From contig NZ_VLLC01000008.1 in assembly GCF_007830435.1 (NCBI RefSeq), forward strand, positions 55,484 to 119,483: DNA of 64,000 nt. Reading direction: 5' to 3'. This stretch comes from Desulfobotulus alkaliphilus. Lineage in GTDB: Bacteria; Desulfobacterota; Desulfobacteria; Desulfobacterales; ASO4-4. The position numbers and the translations under genes are program-made. Under the pieces are notes generated by a model that had not been told where the DNA came from, did no database searches, and was given only the letters and a program-made list of their open reading frames with translations. Shown here piece by piece: positions 47,339 through 57,015 of the stretch (position 1 is its first letter; each line of letters opens with the position of its first letter).

Positions 47339-47429
47339 CAAAACAGGGGCTGCCCAATTCATTCGCAGGTGCAGATTGTGCCTGCCCTACCTGCTCCTTT
47401 ATGGCGTTGAGGCCGGTCGTTAGTATTGT

Positions 47430-47474
47430 CATTAAGGACCTTCGTGACCTTAAGGACTTTAAGGTCATTAAGGA
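47430..47474. repeat. Iterated TTAAGGAC/TTAAGG tract
   Basis: ATTAAGGACCTT, CCTTAAGGACTTT and TTTAAGGTCATTAAGG follow each other within 45 bases, as imperfect direct and inverted copies of a unit TTAAGGACNT. Units are too short and too close for a CRISPR. It may be slippage-derived or a cluster of protein-binding sites. Confidence 0.5.
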
Positions 47475-47641
47475 AAGAGAGGGAAAAAGAGCATTTAGAC
47501 ACCCTCAAAACTACATTTTTGCAACTCAACAGACTTGATAAAAATTGTGGGTAAAGCCCAGCCCCTTGGGAGAGGGTTGGGGTGAGGGTCTCATTAAAAA
47601 AATCAGAATAACAATCCAATTTTCAAAAGTATATCCTGAAA

Positions 47642-47658
47642 GTCACAGGGCCTGTGAC
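47642..47658. promoter_or_regulatory. Perfect 17-bp palindrome (operator-like)
   Basis: GTCACAGG-G-CCTGTGAC is a perfect 8-bp inverted repeat around a single base, about 505 bp before the pta start. Its size and symmetry fit a dimeric repressor or Crp/Fnr-type site, but no promoter is clear next to it. Confidence 0.4.
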
Positions 47659-48163
47659 CATGAACGCTTGAAAAACCATGGAACCGGGCCAGTTTCCCCC
47701 GGCGGACAGGTACAAAGAAGAAAAAGAGAGCTTGACGCAAGGCCCATCTTTTGAAAGAGAGAATCTGAAAAACGGCATGGCGTATGGCAACATGACCCGG
47801 AAGATGCTTTTTTCCTGTTGCACTTCACCATGAATCCAACTATATTTTTTCTCTGTTTTTAGATGCATCGCAACATAAAAACGGAGATGCAGAAGAAATT
47901 CATGGGTAAAACAGCCCGGATCCCAGATACCAATGGTATTCTTCCGCTTTTGGGAAGGAGCCTGTTACAGGCTTTTCCGTATTCCCGGCCACAGGGATAC
48001 GACAGTCATATTTTTTTATTTCATATTTTTATTTCATTCTTTTTTTCCAAAGGGTTCCTGCGGGAACCCGCAAACCCGGAGCAGGTACAAAAAAACCCGA
48101 TAAGGGAAAATTCATTAAAAAAACACCTGCACGGCTCCGGCTTGCATACTAAGGAGATGCACA

Positions 48164-49156
48164 ATGTCATTGATGGAAAAATTCTGGACCTCTGCCAGAG
48201 AAAAACAAAAAACAATTGTCCTTCCCGAAGGAGATGACGAGCGTACCATTGATGCGGCCCATGCCGTCATGGAAAACGGTCTTGTCAAGGAGCTGGTTAT
48301 TCTCGGGGATGAAAAAGCCCTTGAAAAAGCCTTTACGGACAAAGGCTACCCCCTGCGCTGTCGTTTCATTGATCCTGCCAGCAGTGAGCTTCGGGAAAAA
48401 TTTGCTGCGGAATTCTTTGAGATGCGTAAAGCCAAGGGCATGACCCTCGAAAAAGCCGATGAAACCATGAAAGACCCCCTCTTTTTCGGGGCCATGATGG
48501 TAAGGCTTGGCATTGCCGACGGTGCCGTGGCAGGGGCAAAAAACACCACCGGCGACGTTCTCCGGGCCGCTATTCAGGTTATTGGCACCAAGCCGGGTAT
48601 GAAAACCGTATCCAGCTGCTTTATTATGGTCACTCCCCACAAAAATTTCGGTGTGGATGGCACCCTGATCTTTGCCGACTGCGCAGTCAACATTGATCCC
48701 GATGCCACCAAGCTTGCGGAAATTGCCTCTGCCTCTGCCGACTCATGCAAATCCTTCCTTGAAACCGAGCCAAAGGTTGCCATGCTTTCCTTCTCCACCA
48801 AAGGAAGCGCAAAGCATGAATACGTGGATAAGGTGACACAGGCCGTGGAAATTCTCAAAACCAACCGCCCGGACCTCAAAGCAGACGGAGAACTTCAGGC
48901 GGATGCCGCCCTCCTTGCTTCCGTAGGCGCCAAAAAAGCCCCGGGAAGCCCCATTCCCGGAGAAGCCAATGTTTTGATATTTCCCGATATTCAGGCCGGA
49001 AACATCGGCTACAAACTGGTGGAACGCCTTGGCGGCGCCGAAGCCATCGGGCCCATTATTCAGGGCCTTGCCAAACCCGTAAATGACCTCTCAAGGGGTT
49101 GTAAATATATGGATATTGTTAATGTAACGGCCATTACCGCCGTACAGGCCGACTAA
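48164..49156 (+). CDS. pta: Phosphate acetyltransferase
   Basis: A 330-residue short-form enzyme that interconverts acetyl-CoA and acetyl phosphate. It begins [29 protein letters not shown] shortly after the start; [25 protein letters not shown] and [28 protein letters not shown] are family stretches. AAGGAG lies 7 bases before the ATG. It is followed after 28 bp by ackA. The pair makes ATP when acetate is formed, or activates acetate. Confidence 0.97.
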   Translation: MSLMEKFWTSAREKQKTIVLPEGDDERTIDAAHAVMENGLVKELVILGDEKALEKAFTDKGYPLRCRFIDPASSELREKFAAEFFEMRKAKGMTLEKADETMKDPLFFGAMMVRLGIADGAVAGAKNTTGDVLRAAIQVIGTKPGMKTVSSCFIMVTPHKNFGVDGTLIFADCAVNIDPDATKLAEIASASADSCKSFLETEPKVAMLSFSTKGSAKHEYVDKVTQAVEILKTNRPDLKADGELQADAALLASVGAKKAPGSPIPGEANVLIFPDIQAGNIGYKLVERLGGAEAIGPIIQGLAKPVNDLSRGCKYMDIVNVTAITAVQAD

Positions 49157-49184
49157 CCCGAAAAGAAGAAAGAAGAGATGCCCC

Positions 49185-50435
49185 ATGAAAATTCTTGCCC
49201 TTAACTGCGGAAGCTCCTCGCTGAAATACCAGCTCTTTGACTGGACCAACAAAGAAGTCATTGCCACCGGCGTTGTCGAGCGCATTGGCATTGGCGATTC
49301 CTTCATTGAACACAAGGTACCCACTAAAGATTACAAAAAGAAAATCAAGTATGCCATTGATAACCATGAAACAGCCATTCAATGGATTATCAACGCCCTC
49401 ACCACCGGTGAAGGTACTGTCATCGAAAGCATGGAAGAAATTTCCGCCGTTGGCCACCGGGTGGTTCATGGCGGCGAGCAGTTCAATCAGAGCGTTCTCA
49501 TTACCGATGACGTGATCAACCACATTGGGGCCGTTTCCCATCTGGCACCCCTGCACAATCCGGCCAACCTTGTGGGTATCCGTGCCGCCCGTACCGCCAT
49601 GCCCAAAATTCCCCATGTGGCCATCTTTGATACGGCCTTCCACCAGAGCATGCCGGAACATGCCTATCTCTATGCCCTTCCCTATGAATGGTACAAAGAC
49701 TTCTCCGTGCGCCGCTACGGCTTCCACGGCACCAGCCATCTTTATGTATCCAAGCGTGCCGCAGCACTGATGGGCAAAAACGCCAACGAGTGCAACATCA
49801 TCACCCTTCACATTGGCAATGGCGTTTCCTGCGCTGCCATCAAAAAAGGCCTTTCCATCGACACCACCATGGGGTTCACCCCCCTTGCCGGTGCCATCAT
49901 GGGAACCCGCTGCGGTGACATTGACCCCGCCATCCCCATGTTCATGATGCAGCGTCTGGATGTCGGCCCCCGCTACATGGACAATCTCTTAAACAAAAAA
50001 TCCGGCGTTCTCGGCATCACCGGCAAATACACCGACCGCAGGGACATTGAGGTAGCCGCCGAAGCCGGAGACTCCCGCTGCAAGCTGGCCATTGAAATGG
50101 AAGCCTACAAACTGCGTAAATCCGCAGGGGAATATGCCTTTGCCCTTGGCAGTGTGGATGCCATTGTCTTTACCGCAGGTGTGGGTGAAAACTCCGGCCT
50201 CATCCGCCAGAAAACCCTTGAGGGCCTTGAATTCTTCGGAATCAAGATCGACAAGGAGAAAAACATGAGCACCTTCAGCAAGCATGGAGAAACGGAAATT
50301 TCCACGCCCGACTCCAAGGTGAAGGTCTTCATGATCCCCACCAATGAAGAGCTTGTCTTTGTGGAAGACGTTGTCGCCATCATTCAGGACCAGTACGAAG
50401 ACCACACAAAATATCCCTATACCTTCCTCAAATAA
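49185..50435 (+). CDS. ackA: Acetate kinase
   Basis: A 416-residue enzyme that forms ATP and acetate from acetyl phosphate. Conserved parts are LALNCGSSSLKYQLF at the start, VGHRVVHGGEQF, AIFDTAFHQSMPEHAYLYALP, RRYGFHGTSHLYV, HIGNGVSCAAIKKG, DTTMGFTPLAG and TAGVGENSGLIR. The length is slightly above the usual 400. It is the second gene of the pta-ackA pair and ends in a strong terminator. Confidence 0.97.
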   Translation: MKILALNCGSSSLKYQLFDWTNKEVIATGVVERIGIGDSFIEHKVPTKDYKKKIKYAIDNHETAIQWIINALTTGEGTVIESMEEISAVGHRVVHGGEQFNQSVLITDDVINHIGAVSHLAPLHNPANLVGIRAARTAMPKIPHVAIFDTAFHQSMPEHAYLYALPYEWYKDFSVRRYGFHGTSHLYVSKRAAALMGKNANECNIITLHIGNGVSCAAIKKGLSIDTTMGFTPLAGAIMGTRCGDIDPAIPMFMMQRLDVGPRYMDNLLNKKSGVLGITGKYTDRRDIEVAAEAGDSRCKLAIEMEAYKLRKSAGEYAFALGSVDAIVFTAGVGENSGLIRQKTLEGLEFFGIKIDKEKNMSTFSKHGETEISTPDSKVKVFMIPTNEELVFVEDVVAIIQDQYEDHTKYPYTFLK

Positions 50436-50458
50436 AAGGAATCAGGGATAAACCATAA

Positions 50459-50505
50459 AAAACTGGCTGCCTTCCTTACATAAGGAAAGGGGCCGGTTTT
50501 TTTTA
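50459..50505 (+). terminator. Terminator of pta-ackA
   Basis: A stem built from ACTGGC, CCTTCCTTA and their partners AAGGAA and GGCCGGT is followed by eight Ts. It begins 24 bp after the ackA stop codon. Confidence 0.9.
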
Positions 50506-50519
50506 TTGTCTGATCTTTA

Positions 50520-50871
50520 GTAATTATTCAGCACATTTTACAATAAAAATCATGCATTAATTTCAAAAACCTGACTCCAGAAAAAGACCATCGGGCTGTT
50601 TGTGAGTGACATTGCAATCGTTTCGGATCAGAGCTTTGCAGGCCTGTGCGAAAGAAGCGGCAAACTGTCTGAGCCGCCACAAAGGCAGCGTGCTTAAGCC
50701 TGCCATGGTAATCAAAAAGCTTATCCTGCCTGTGGCGGGGAGGTTTTGCCGCTTCCGCACAGGGCAAGAAGCTCTAAGAATAAGATTGCGTCACGAACAA
50801 ATAGCCCGGTTGTCTATGCTCCTGATTAATGGTACTCCATTTGCCAAAGAAAAATTGTGCTGAACAATTAC
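50520..50871 (-). repeat. IS66-type MITE, copy 4 (352 bp, intact, with target duplication)
   Basis: The best preserved copy. The termini GTAATTATTCAGCACATTTT and AAAATTGTGCTGAACAATTAC are inverted repeats, and GATCTTTA is repeated perfectly at 50512-50519 and 50872-50879. The core is in the opposite orientation to copy 1 and carries the full set of nested inverted arms. It lies between the ackA terminator and the rsmI stop codon, 13 bp beyond that stop. Confidence 0.93.
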
Positions 50872-50884
50872 GATCTTTATGGAA

Positions 50885-51796
50885 TCAGGAATCCGTTTTC
50901 ATCCCGAGAATACGGGCATAAAGATCCTTACGATCCATGCCGAGTCTTGCTGCAAGCCGCTTTGCCAGTGCAGAAGGCTTCTCCACACCCTCCCCAAGGG
51001 CTTTGGCAATGAGGGCGTCCAGATCCTCCATATCTTCACCGCCATCAAGGCCTTCGCTATCCCCCCTGCCAGCCACCATGAGGGAACATTCCCCCCGGAT
51101 TTTCTCCCGGCTCTTCAGCGCCCCTGCAATCTCCGACAAGGTCCCCCGAAGATACTCCTCATACATTTTGGTCATCTCCCGGCCCAGAACCCCATGACGA
51201 TCTCCGAAAATATCCATAAGCTCTCCAAGGAATCCCATCAGACTGTGGGGAGAGACATAAAAAATAAGGGGATAGCGGCTTTCGGAAAGCGCCTGAAGCC
51301 ATCTTCGCCTGCGCCCTGCTTTTTTTGGCGGAAACCCGCAAAAGGTGAAGCTGTCCGTGGGTAGCCCGGACACACTCATCAGGGTAACTGCAGCGGAAAC
51401 ACCGGGGACGGGTACAAGGGGCAGCCCTGCGGCTATCACCTCCCGAACCAGCACAAAACCCGGATCGGACAGGGAGGGCGTTCCCGCATCGGAAACCAGA
51501 GCAAGGGATTCCCCCTGTCTCAGGGCCTCCACAAGGGCCTGACTGCGGTAGGCCTCGTTGTGCTCATGCAAAGACACCATGGGTTTCTGGATATTGAAAC
51601 GGGCCAGAAGCCTCGCCGTATTGCGGGTATCCTCGGCAGCCACCCGGTCCACCGAGGCAAGAACGTCAAGGGCCCTGAAGGTGATGTCCCCAAGATTTCC
51701 GATGGGGGTGGAAACAATATAAAGATGCCCGGACTTTACCCCCTCACTCTTCAGGGCCAAAGGCATCGGGGATGTGGAAACACTGTCCATTGGCAT
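50885..51796 (-). CDS. rsmI: 16S rRNA (cytidine-1402-2'-O)-methyltransferase
   Basis: A 303-residue SAM-dependent enzyme of the tetrapyrrole-methylase fold. Typical stretches are LYIVSTPIGNLGDITFRAL, EDTRNTARLL, LVSDAGTPSLSDPG, VPGVSAAVTLMSVSGLP and FVSPH-like FYVSPHSL. It starts inside the end of yraN (53-bp overlap), and a slightly shorter start at 51790 is possible. It is the last gene of the long translation operon. Confidence 0.95.
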   Translation of the reverse strand: MPMDSVSTSPMPLALKSEGVKSGHLYIVSTPIGNLGDITFRALDVLASVDRVAAEDTRNTARLLARFNIQKPMVSLHEHNEAYRSQALVEALRQGESLALVSDAGTPSLSDPGFVLVREVIAAGLPLVPVPGVSAAVTLMSVSGLPTDSFTFCGFPPKKAGRRRRWLQALSESRYPLIFYVSPHSLMGFLGELMDIFGDRHGVLGREMTKMYEEYLRGTLSEIAGALKSREKIRGECSLMVAGRGDSEGLDGGEDMEDLDALIAKALGEGVEKPSALAKRLAARLGMDRKDLYARILGMKTDS

Positions 51797-52106
51797 TCAC
51801 CGAAATCACATCAAAACGTAGATAAGGATCATCCAGCAGGTTCCGGCTGATATAAAAAAGGGCGGTCCGGAGTATTTTCTGCTGCTTTCTCCTGTCCACC
51901 GCCTCAAAGGCCGAACCATAACCGGATGAACTCCGGGCCTTTACTTCAACAAAAACAAGGGTATCCCCTTCCCGGGCCACAATATCAATTTCCCCGAAAC
52001 GGCTCCTGAAATTTTTTTCAAGAATGCAGAAACCTGCACCTTTAAGAAAATCACAGGCAGCCCTTTCCGCGGCCAGCCCTTTGATCCGGGAAAAAAGACC
52101 ACTCAT
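51744..52106 (-). CDS. YraN family (UPF0102) nuclease-like protein
   Basis: A 120-residue protein with the restriction-endonuclease-like fold of the YraN family: GFCILEKNFRSRFGEIDIVAREGDTLVFVEVKARSS contains the D-(E)xK type active-site pattern (EIDIV...FVEVKAR). It overlaps rnhB by 4 bp and rsmI by 53 bp; rnhB-yraN-rsmI is a common order. It may act on recombination or replication intermediates. Confidence 0.93.
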   Translation of the reverse strand: MSGLFSRIKGLAAERAACDFLKGAGFCILEKNFRSRFGEIDIVAREGDTLVFVEVKARSSSGYGSAFEAVDRRKQQKILRTALFYISRNLLDDPYLRFDVISVNANGQCFHIPDAFGPEE

Positions 52107-52702
52107 CGGACAAACTCCCGGACTCCCCTGAAGGAAAGCCTGTGAACGGGCAGCACACCCATCCGGGCAATGGCCTCCCTGTGATCCTTCGTAGGATAGC
52201 CCTTGTGCCGGGCCAGCCCGTATCCCGGATACTCCTGATCCAGCCTTTCCATGATATGATCCCTTGTTACCTTGGCCAGCACGGAAGCCGCTGCAATGCT
52301 TGCAGACTTACCGTCTCCCCCCACAATGGCCTGTTGCGCCAGAGGAAGATCCAAAGTGAATTTACCGTCTATCAGGAGAAAATCGGGAACCGTGGAAAGA
52401 TTATTCACGGCAAGGACCATGGATTCAAGGGATGCACGAAGAATATTGATTTCATCGATGCGGTTTTCGGAAACAATACCGATACCCATGGCAAGGCACT
52501 GGGAAGGAATATGGTCAAAAAGTTTTTTTCTGCGGGATTCACTGAGTTTTTTGGAATCATTCAGGCCGGGCAGATCATAGTCCGGCCGTAAAATCACCGC
52601 AGCAGAAACAACAGGGCCGGCCAGGGGTCCCCTGCCGGCCTCATCCACCCCTGCGATGCATGAAAAACCCTTTTCATGGCACATGGCTTCAAAGCTGTAC
52701 AT
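52103..52702 (-). CDS. rnhB: Ribonuclease HII
   Basis: A 199-residue enzyme that removes RNA from RNA-DNA hybrids. The catalytic acids are in AGVDEAGRGPLAGP and LIDGKFTL; DHIMERLDQEYPGYGLARHKGYPT is the C-terminal signature. The ATG at 52702 is chosen because the upstream ATG at 52732 lies inside a strong hairpin (52719-52744) that would hide it. Confidence 0.95.
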   Translation of the reverse strand: MYSFEAMCHEKGFSCIAGVDEAGRGPLAGPVVSAAVILRPDYDLPGLNDSKKLSESRRKKLFDHIPSQCLAMGIGIVSENRIDEINILRASLESMVLAVNNLSTVPDFLLIDGKFTLDLPLAQQAIVGGDGKSASIAAASVLAKVTRDHIMERLDQEYPGYGLARHKGYPTKDHREAIARMGVLPVHRLSFRGVREFVR

Positions 52703-52718
52703 ATCTTTCCCGTCATCC

Positions 52719-52744
52719 CCCCTGCCGGCCAAAACCGGCAGGGG
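52719..52744. promoter_or_regulatory. Strong intercistronic hairpin between rplS and rnhB
   Basis: CCCCTGCCGG and CCGGCAGGGG form a perfect 10-bp GC-rich stem around a 6-base loop (CCAAAA). No T-run follows. It lies between co-directional genes and probably marks an mRNA processing or stability boundary that lowers rnhB relative to rplS. Confidence 0.65.
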
Positions 52745-52753
52745 AAGGGGAGA

Positions 52754-53104
52754 TCAGTAAGATCCCTTTTCCTTGATACGGGCAGCCTTACCCCGAAGAT
52801 TCCGAAGATAGTAGATCTTCGCACGACGGACACGGCCCCGGGTAACCACTTCAATTTTATCAATGGCAGGAGAATGCAGGGGGAAAACACGCTCCACGCC
52901 CACGCCACCGGAAATTTTACGTACGGTGAAAGAGGCCTGGGGAAGATTACCGCGCTTGCGGCAGATTACCACACCCTTAAAAATCTGGATGCGCTGCTTG
53001 TCCCCTTCTTTGATTTTTACATGCACATTCACCGTATCTCCTGCTCCGAAGACAGGCATGTCAAGGCGCATGCTTTCCTGTTCCAGTTTTTCAATAATAT
53101 TCAT
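52754..53104 (-). CDS. rplS: Ribosomal protein bL19
   Basis: A 116-residue protein at the 30S-50S interface. The start [15 protein letters not shown] follows GGAGAG; 12 extra in-frame residues upstream are not typical. Family stretches are [46 protein letters not shown] and [20 protein letters not shown]. Confidence 0.97.
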   Translation of the reverse strand: MNIIEKLEQESMRLDMPVFGAGDTVNVHVKIKEGDKQRIQIFKGVVICRKRGNLPQASFTVRKISGGVGVERVFPLHSPAIDKIEVVTRGRVRRAKIYYLRNLRGKAARIKEKGSY

Positions 53105-53143
53105 TTGATTCTCTCCAAGCTCTGCGGGTCTGCCCCGCATCCG

Positions 53144-53704
53144 TTAAATGTCCTGGCCTTCCAGCGGCTCTCCCACCAGCCTGTCCAAAAGGATGGCTGC
53201 TGCGGAACGCACAGAAAGGTGATTGTATTCTGCAGCCCCCCGAACCGGTTCGAGAATCCGGTCCGCAGACAGCATCAGGGGCTCTGCGAGTCCCCATGCA
53301 GTTCCAAATACCAGAAGGCAGGATTGCCCCCCAGATATCATTGCCCTCAGTGACCCGTGGGAAAGGGCCTGCTCAGAGGCTCTGGCCGTTGTCACAACAA
53401 CCATGGGCCTGTGCCCCAGATCTTCCTCTGCGGCCGCCACCGCCCCTTCCATATCATGGCAGAGGTGGATCAGTGACAGGGCTTCCTTCCTGTCCGGGTT
53501 ATGCCTGCCCCCTACCCCCTTTGTCCAGTGTCCTGCAATACGTTCCACCAGACGCTTCTGGTCTTCCAGGGGGGTAATCACAAACAGGCGGCGCACACCA
53601 TAGGTTTTACAGGAACGCGCCATGTCGTGAAGATCAAGGTTGGTCACCGCAGATGCAATGGTTTCCCCGTTTTTATTGGTAACGGGATAATGCACAAGGG
53701 CCAT
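53144..53704 (-). CDS. SAM-dependent RNA methyltransferase (Methyltransf_RNA_4-like)
   Basis: A 186-residue protein that resembles the SPOUT-type RNA methyltransferase family found between trmD and rplS in Desulfobacterota (VHYPVTNKNGETIASAVTNLDLHDMARSCKTYGV, then LLVFGTAWGLAEPLM, with a SPOUT-like knot end EYNHLSVRSAAAILLDRL). The ATG at 53704 is used; the ORF reaches back into trmD. Its RNA target is unknown. It overlaps neither neighbour and sits 8 bp after trmD. Confidence 0.87.
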   Translation of the reverse strand: MALVHYPVTNKNGETIASAVTNLDLHDMARSCKTYGVRRLFVITPLEDQKRLVERIAGHWTKGVGGRHNPDRKEALSLIHLCHDMEGAVAAAEEDLGHRPMVVVTTARASEQALSHGSLRAMISGGQSCLLVFGTAWGLAEPLMLSADRILEPVRGAAEYNHLSVRSAAAILLDRLVGEPLEGQDI

Positions 53705-53711
53705 ATAAAGT

Positions 53712-54479
53712 TCAGTTGTCGGCAAGGCGTGCAATCTCCCGGCTCCATTTTTGGAGGATACTGCGCTCCTCCCTGCTGAAACTCCGGTCTTCGAGAAGAT
53801 CGGGCCGTTTCAGAAAAGTCCGTTTCAAAGAAGTTTCCAGACGCCACGAAGCAATGGCCTTATGATTTCCGGAAAGCAGTACATCGGGAACAGCCATGCC
53901 TTCATACACCGGAGGCCGGGTATAATGGGCATACTCTATCAACCCTTCTGAAAAGGATTCCTTTTCAGCGGATTCTTCTCCCCCCAGAACACCGGGAATC
54001 AGCCGGATCACCGCATCCATCACCACCATGGCAGCAAGCTCCCCACCGGTCAAAACATAGTCCCCGATGGACAACTCCATGTCCGCCTTGATGCAGGCAC
54101 GCTCATCCATGCCTTCATAGCGGCCACAGACCATGATCATCCCTTTTTCCCGTGCCAGATCTTCGGCAAGGGACTGGGTAAAGGGCTGCCCCTGAGGGGT
54201 CATGGCAAGCACAGGAACACCGGGCATCTCAGCACGGAGATGGGCAATTCCCTTCATGAGGGGCTCCGGTTTCATCACCATACCGCAGCCCCCGCCATAG
54301 GGCTTGTCATCGGTGACCTTGTGAACACCCTCGGCAAAGGCCCTGAGGTCCACGGCCCTCCCCGTAATAAACCCGCCCATAATGGCTCTGCGTACCATAC
54401 CCGTTGACCAGAAACCATCAAACATTTCAGGAAAAATGGATAGAGCCGCATAATGTTGCAAAGAAGACACAGGGTTCAC
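53712..54479 (-). CDS. trmD: tRNA (guanine-37-N1)-methyltransferase
   Basis: A 255-residue SPOUT enzyme that methylates G37 of tRNAs. Motifs are LSIFPEMFDGFWSTGMV, DDKPYGGGCGMVMKPEPL, VCGRYEGMDERA and SIGDYVLTGGELAAMVVMDAVIRLIPGVLG (the trefoil knot). The C-terminal part has YTRPPVYEGMAVPDVLLSGNH. It overlaps rimM by 4 bp. Confidence 0.97.
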   Translation of the reverse strand: MNPVSSLQHYAALSIFPEMFDGFWSTGMVRRAIMGGFITGRAVDLRAFAEGVHKVTDDKPYGGGCGMVMKPEPLMKGIAHLRAEMPGVPVLAMTPQGQPFTQSLAEDLAREKGMIMVCGRYEGMDERACIKADMELSIGDYVLTGGELAAMVVMDAVIRLIPGVLGGEESAEKESFSEGLIEYAHYTRPPVYEGMAVPDVLLSGNHKAIASWRLETSLKRTFLKRPDLLEDRSFSREERSILQKWSREIARLADN

Positions 54480-55006
54480 AGATCAAGAAACCCTTCCGGA
54501 AGCCGGACAATCACACAGCCCTCTTCCAGCAGCACATCACAGATCCAGTCCGGATGGGCCGGTACGGCATATTCTTTATTGGGACCCGCCACATCCAGAA
54601 GATCATAGGCCCCGGTCTCCATGATGCCCCGGATCTTCCCAAGGGAAAAACCCTGCTCCGTACGGACTTCCAGCCCCATGAGATCACTCCAGTAATAGTA
54701 GCCATCTCCGGGATCCGGAAAACGGTCCTGATCGGCAAAAACAATACCACCTACCAGATCCTGGGCCGCATTGCAGTCTGTAATACCCTCAAAACGCAAC
54801 AAAAGTACAGACCCTTTATGGACCTGTACCTGAAGTACCCGAAAGGTACGGTTGGGGTCCACACCCTTTTTCTCCCGAATCCAGAGGGGACCACAGTCCG
54901 TATAGACGGAAAGGGATGCGGCATCGGAATACACCTTCAGATTACCCGCAAGACCATGGGTTCCCACAATCTTTCCTATCCGTACAGGTTTCATCTCTTC
55001 TTTCAT
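54476..55006 (-). CDS. rimM: Ribosome maturation factor RimM
   Basis: A 176-residue 30S assembly factor. The N-terminal domain has RIGKIVGTHGLAGNLKVYSDAAS; the PRC-barrel domain has YYYWSDLMGLEVRTEQGFSLGKIRGIMETGAYDLL and YAVPAHPDWICDVLLEEGCVIVRLPEGFLDL. A second ATG lies at 54994. The order rimM-trmD is standard. Confidence 0.96.
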   Translation of the reverse strand: MKEEMKPVRIGKIVGTHGLAGNLKVYSDAASLSVYTDCGPLWIREKKGVDPNRTFRVLQVQVHKGSVLLLRFEGITDCNAAQDLVGGIVFADQDRFPDPGDGYYYWSDLMGLEVRTEQGFSLGKIRGIMETGAYDLLDVAGPNKEYAVPAHPDWICDVLLEEGCVIVRLPEGFLDL

Positions 55007-55062
55007 CCCGGAATACGTTTAAAAATTAAAAACCAGCCTTCGTCCCGTATTCCGGGAGCGCC

Positions 55063-55293
55063 TTACTCAATAATCTCAAGAACGGTGCGTTTTTTTACCT
55101 TGGCCGAGGCTGCGCTCAGAATCGTCCGCATGGCACGGGCCGTACGACCCTGTTTGCCAATGACCTTCCCCAGATCCTCTTTGGCCACCTTCAGTTCCAG
55201 AACGGATGTCTGATTTCCTTCAATTTCTGAAACCGTCACCTGATCCGGATGATCCACCAAAGCCTTAGCGATATAATCGATCAGCTCTTTCAT
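55063..55293 (-). CDS. khpA: KH-domain RNA-binding protein KhpA
   Basis: A 76-residue single-KH protein ([23 protein letters not shown], then the GxxG loop in [18 protein letters not shown]). It is commonly encoded between rpsP and rimM, as here. It binds RNA, often together with KhpB, and affects translation or cell division genes. Confidence 0.95.
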   Translation of the reverse strand: MKELIDYIAKALVDHPDQVTVSEIEGNQTSVLELKVAKEDLGKVIGKQGRTARAMRTILSAASAKVKKRTVLEIIE

Positions 55294-55357
55294 CGCGCAT
55301 CTCCTTGCAGTACCAGTAGTAGGACAGAGGAAGGCTTACAGAGATCAGCATCCCGCA

Positions 55358-55618
55358 TCATGCGGCAGGGGCCGAATCCGTAACGCCGCTTTTCTTAAGA
55401 ATGCTCCGGACGGTATCCGAAGGAATGGCTCCTTCACCCAGCCAGTAACGGACCCGCTCATCCTTCACGCTAATTTCCGCAGGATTCCTCAGGGGATTAT
55501 ACGTACCCACAATTTCAATGAAACGACCATCACGGCGGGCTTCGGAATCCGCAACCACAATGCGGTAGAAAGGTTTTTTCTTGGTGCCCATCCGGGTCAG
55601 TCTGATTTTTACTGCCAT
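55358..55618 (-). CDS. rpsP: Ribosomal protein bS16
   Basis: An 86-residue 30S protein starting [31 protein letters not shown]. The ORF continues 16 residues upstream, into the ffh stop region, but the family start and an upstream AGGAGA-like site favour the ATG at 55618. VGTYNPL and [23 protein letters not shown] complete the family profile. Confidence 0.97.
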   Translation of the reverse strand: MAVKIRLTRMGTKKKPFYRIVVADSEARRDGRFIEIVGTYNPLRNPAEISVKDERVRYWLGEGAIPSDTVRSILKKSGVTDSAPAA

Positions 55619-55646
55619 CTTTTTCAGTCTCCTTGCAACGATCTTT

Positions 55647-56981
55647 TTAGAAGGGAAGCATACCACGCATGCCGCGCATGCCCTTTAAACCACCCTTGTT
55701 CAGTTTTTTGACCATTTTCATGGTCTGGGTGTAGTTTTTCAAAAGCTGATTCACATCCTGCACCCGGGTACCGCTCCCCCGGGCAATGCGTTTTCTCCGG
55801 GAACCGTTGATAATGGCATGCCGCCTGCGTTCTTCCGGCGTCATGGAATTAATGATTGCCTCCACCCGGACCAGTTCCCGCTCATCAATATTCATTTTGC
55901 CCAGTGCCTTTTCATTCACACCGGGCAGCATTTTCAAAAGGTCTCCGATGGGCCCCATCTTGCGCACCTGACGCAGCTGGTCACGGAAATCCTCAAGGGT
56001 GAACTCATTTTTCCTGAGCTTGCGCTCCAGATCGGCAGCCTGCTTTTCATCCACCATCTCCTGGGCTTTTTCAATGAGGGAAAGGGTGTCTCCCATGCCC
56101 AGAATTCTCGAAGCCATGCGGTCCGGATGAAAAAGATCCAGAGCGGAAATTTTTTCTCCCGTCCCCACAAACTTAACAGGACGCCCGGTAACCGAACGGA
56201 TGGAAAGGGCAGCCCCCCCCCTGGCGTCGCCATCGGTCTTGGTGAGGACAATACCGCCTATGCCCAGATCCTGATCAAAGGCAGAGGCCATTTTTACGGC
56301 ATCCTGACCCGTCATGGCATCGGCCACCAGAAGAATATCCGAAGGGGTCATCTTCTCCCGGATACGCACCAGCTCAGCCATGAGGGTTTCATCCACATGA
56401 AGCCTGCCCGCCGTATCCACAAGGAGTACATCACAGCCCTGTTTTCTGGCGTCTTCTCTGGCATCAAGGCAGATATCAAGGGGATCCGCACTGCTTTCCG
56501 AAGGATACACAGGAACCCCTATCTCACCGGCCAGCTTCTGCAGCTGTTCAATGGCCGCAGGCCGGTAAACGTCCGCCGGAACCAGATAGGGTTTTTTGCC
56601 CGTTTTACGCAGGTAAAGGGCCAGCTTGCCTGCGGTGGTGGTTTTACCTGCGCCCTGCAGCCCCACAAGCATGACCACAGCGGGTTTCGGACCCGAAAGT
56701 TCCAGAGGCACACTGGCCTCCCCCATGAGGCGGGTCAGCTCCTCATAGACAATCTTTACCACCTGCTGGCCCGGAGTCAGGCTTTCCATCACCTCCCGTC
56801 CCAGGGAACGGGCCTTGACATCGGCCACAAACTGCTTGACCACACGATAATGCACATCGGCTTCCAGAAGTGCCATCCGCACTTCCTTCATGCCGTCTTC
56901 TATGTGGGCTTCGGTCAGCTTTCCCCTGCCCTTGAGGGCCTTAAAAACGCTGCCGAGTCTTTCATTTAAACTGTCAAACAT
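55647..56981 (-). CDS. ffh: Signal recognition particle protein Ffh
   Basis: A 444-residue GTPase that targets nascent inner-membrane proteins. N domain at residues 1-90; G domain with G1 [28 protein letters not shown] and [15 protein letters not shown] domain (residues about 300-440) with the methionine-rich helix and the RNA-binding [24 protein letters not shown]. It is the first gene of the operon that reaches rsmI. Confidence 0.97.
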   Translation of the reverse strand: MFDSLNERLGSVFKALKGRGKLTEAHIEDGMKEVRMALLEADVHYRVVKQFVADVKARSLGREVMESLTPGQQVVKIVYEELTRLMGEASVPLELSGPKPAVVMLVGLQGAGKTTTAGKLALYLRKTGKKPYLVPADVYRPAAIEQLQKLAGEIGVPVYPSESSADPLDICLDAREDARKQGCDVLLVDTAGRLHVDETLMAELVRIREKMTPSDILLVADAMTGQDAVKMASAFDQDLGIGGIVLTKTDGDARGGAALSIRSVTGRPVKFVGTGEKISALDLFHPDRMASRILGMGDTLSLIEKAQEMVDEKQAADLERKLRKNEFTLEDFRDQLRQVRKMGPIGDLLKMLPGVNEKALGKMNIDERELVRVEAIINSMTPEERRRHAIINGSRRKRIARGSGTRVQDVNQLLKNYTQTMKMVKKLNKGGLKGMRGMRGMLPF

Positions 56982-57015
56982 GAAAAGTCATCCTAAGGGT
57001 CCAATCAAAAGCTTG

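Larger units (their letters stand above)
46281..48163. other. Gene-free, repeat-rich stretch between hdrC and pta
   Basis: No reading frame here shows family motifs, a good ribosome site and a plausible composition together. It holds the hdrCB promoter (46475-46503), truncated MITE copy 3 (46818 to about 47118), a 94-bp palindrome (47245-47338), an iterated TTAAGGAC-type tract (47430-47474), a perfect 17-bp palindrome (47642-47658) and a GGGTTCC-TGCG-GGAACCC hairpin (48052-48069) in the pta leader. Confidence 0.7.

Noticed and set aside
47430..47474. Possible CRISPR-like repeat tract
   Set aside because: Units are about 10 bases, imperfect and without spacers; no cas gene is nearby.
47556..47594. 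CCCCTTGGGAGAGGGTTGGGGTGAGGG stretch considered as a regulatory element
   Set aside because: This kind of purine-rich sequence is a common dispersed filler in proteobacterial genomes; nothing ties it to a gene here.
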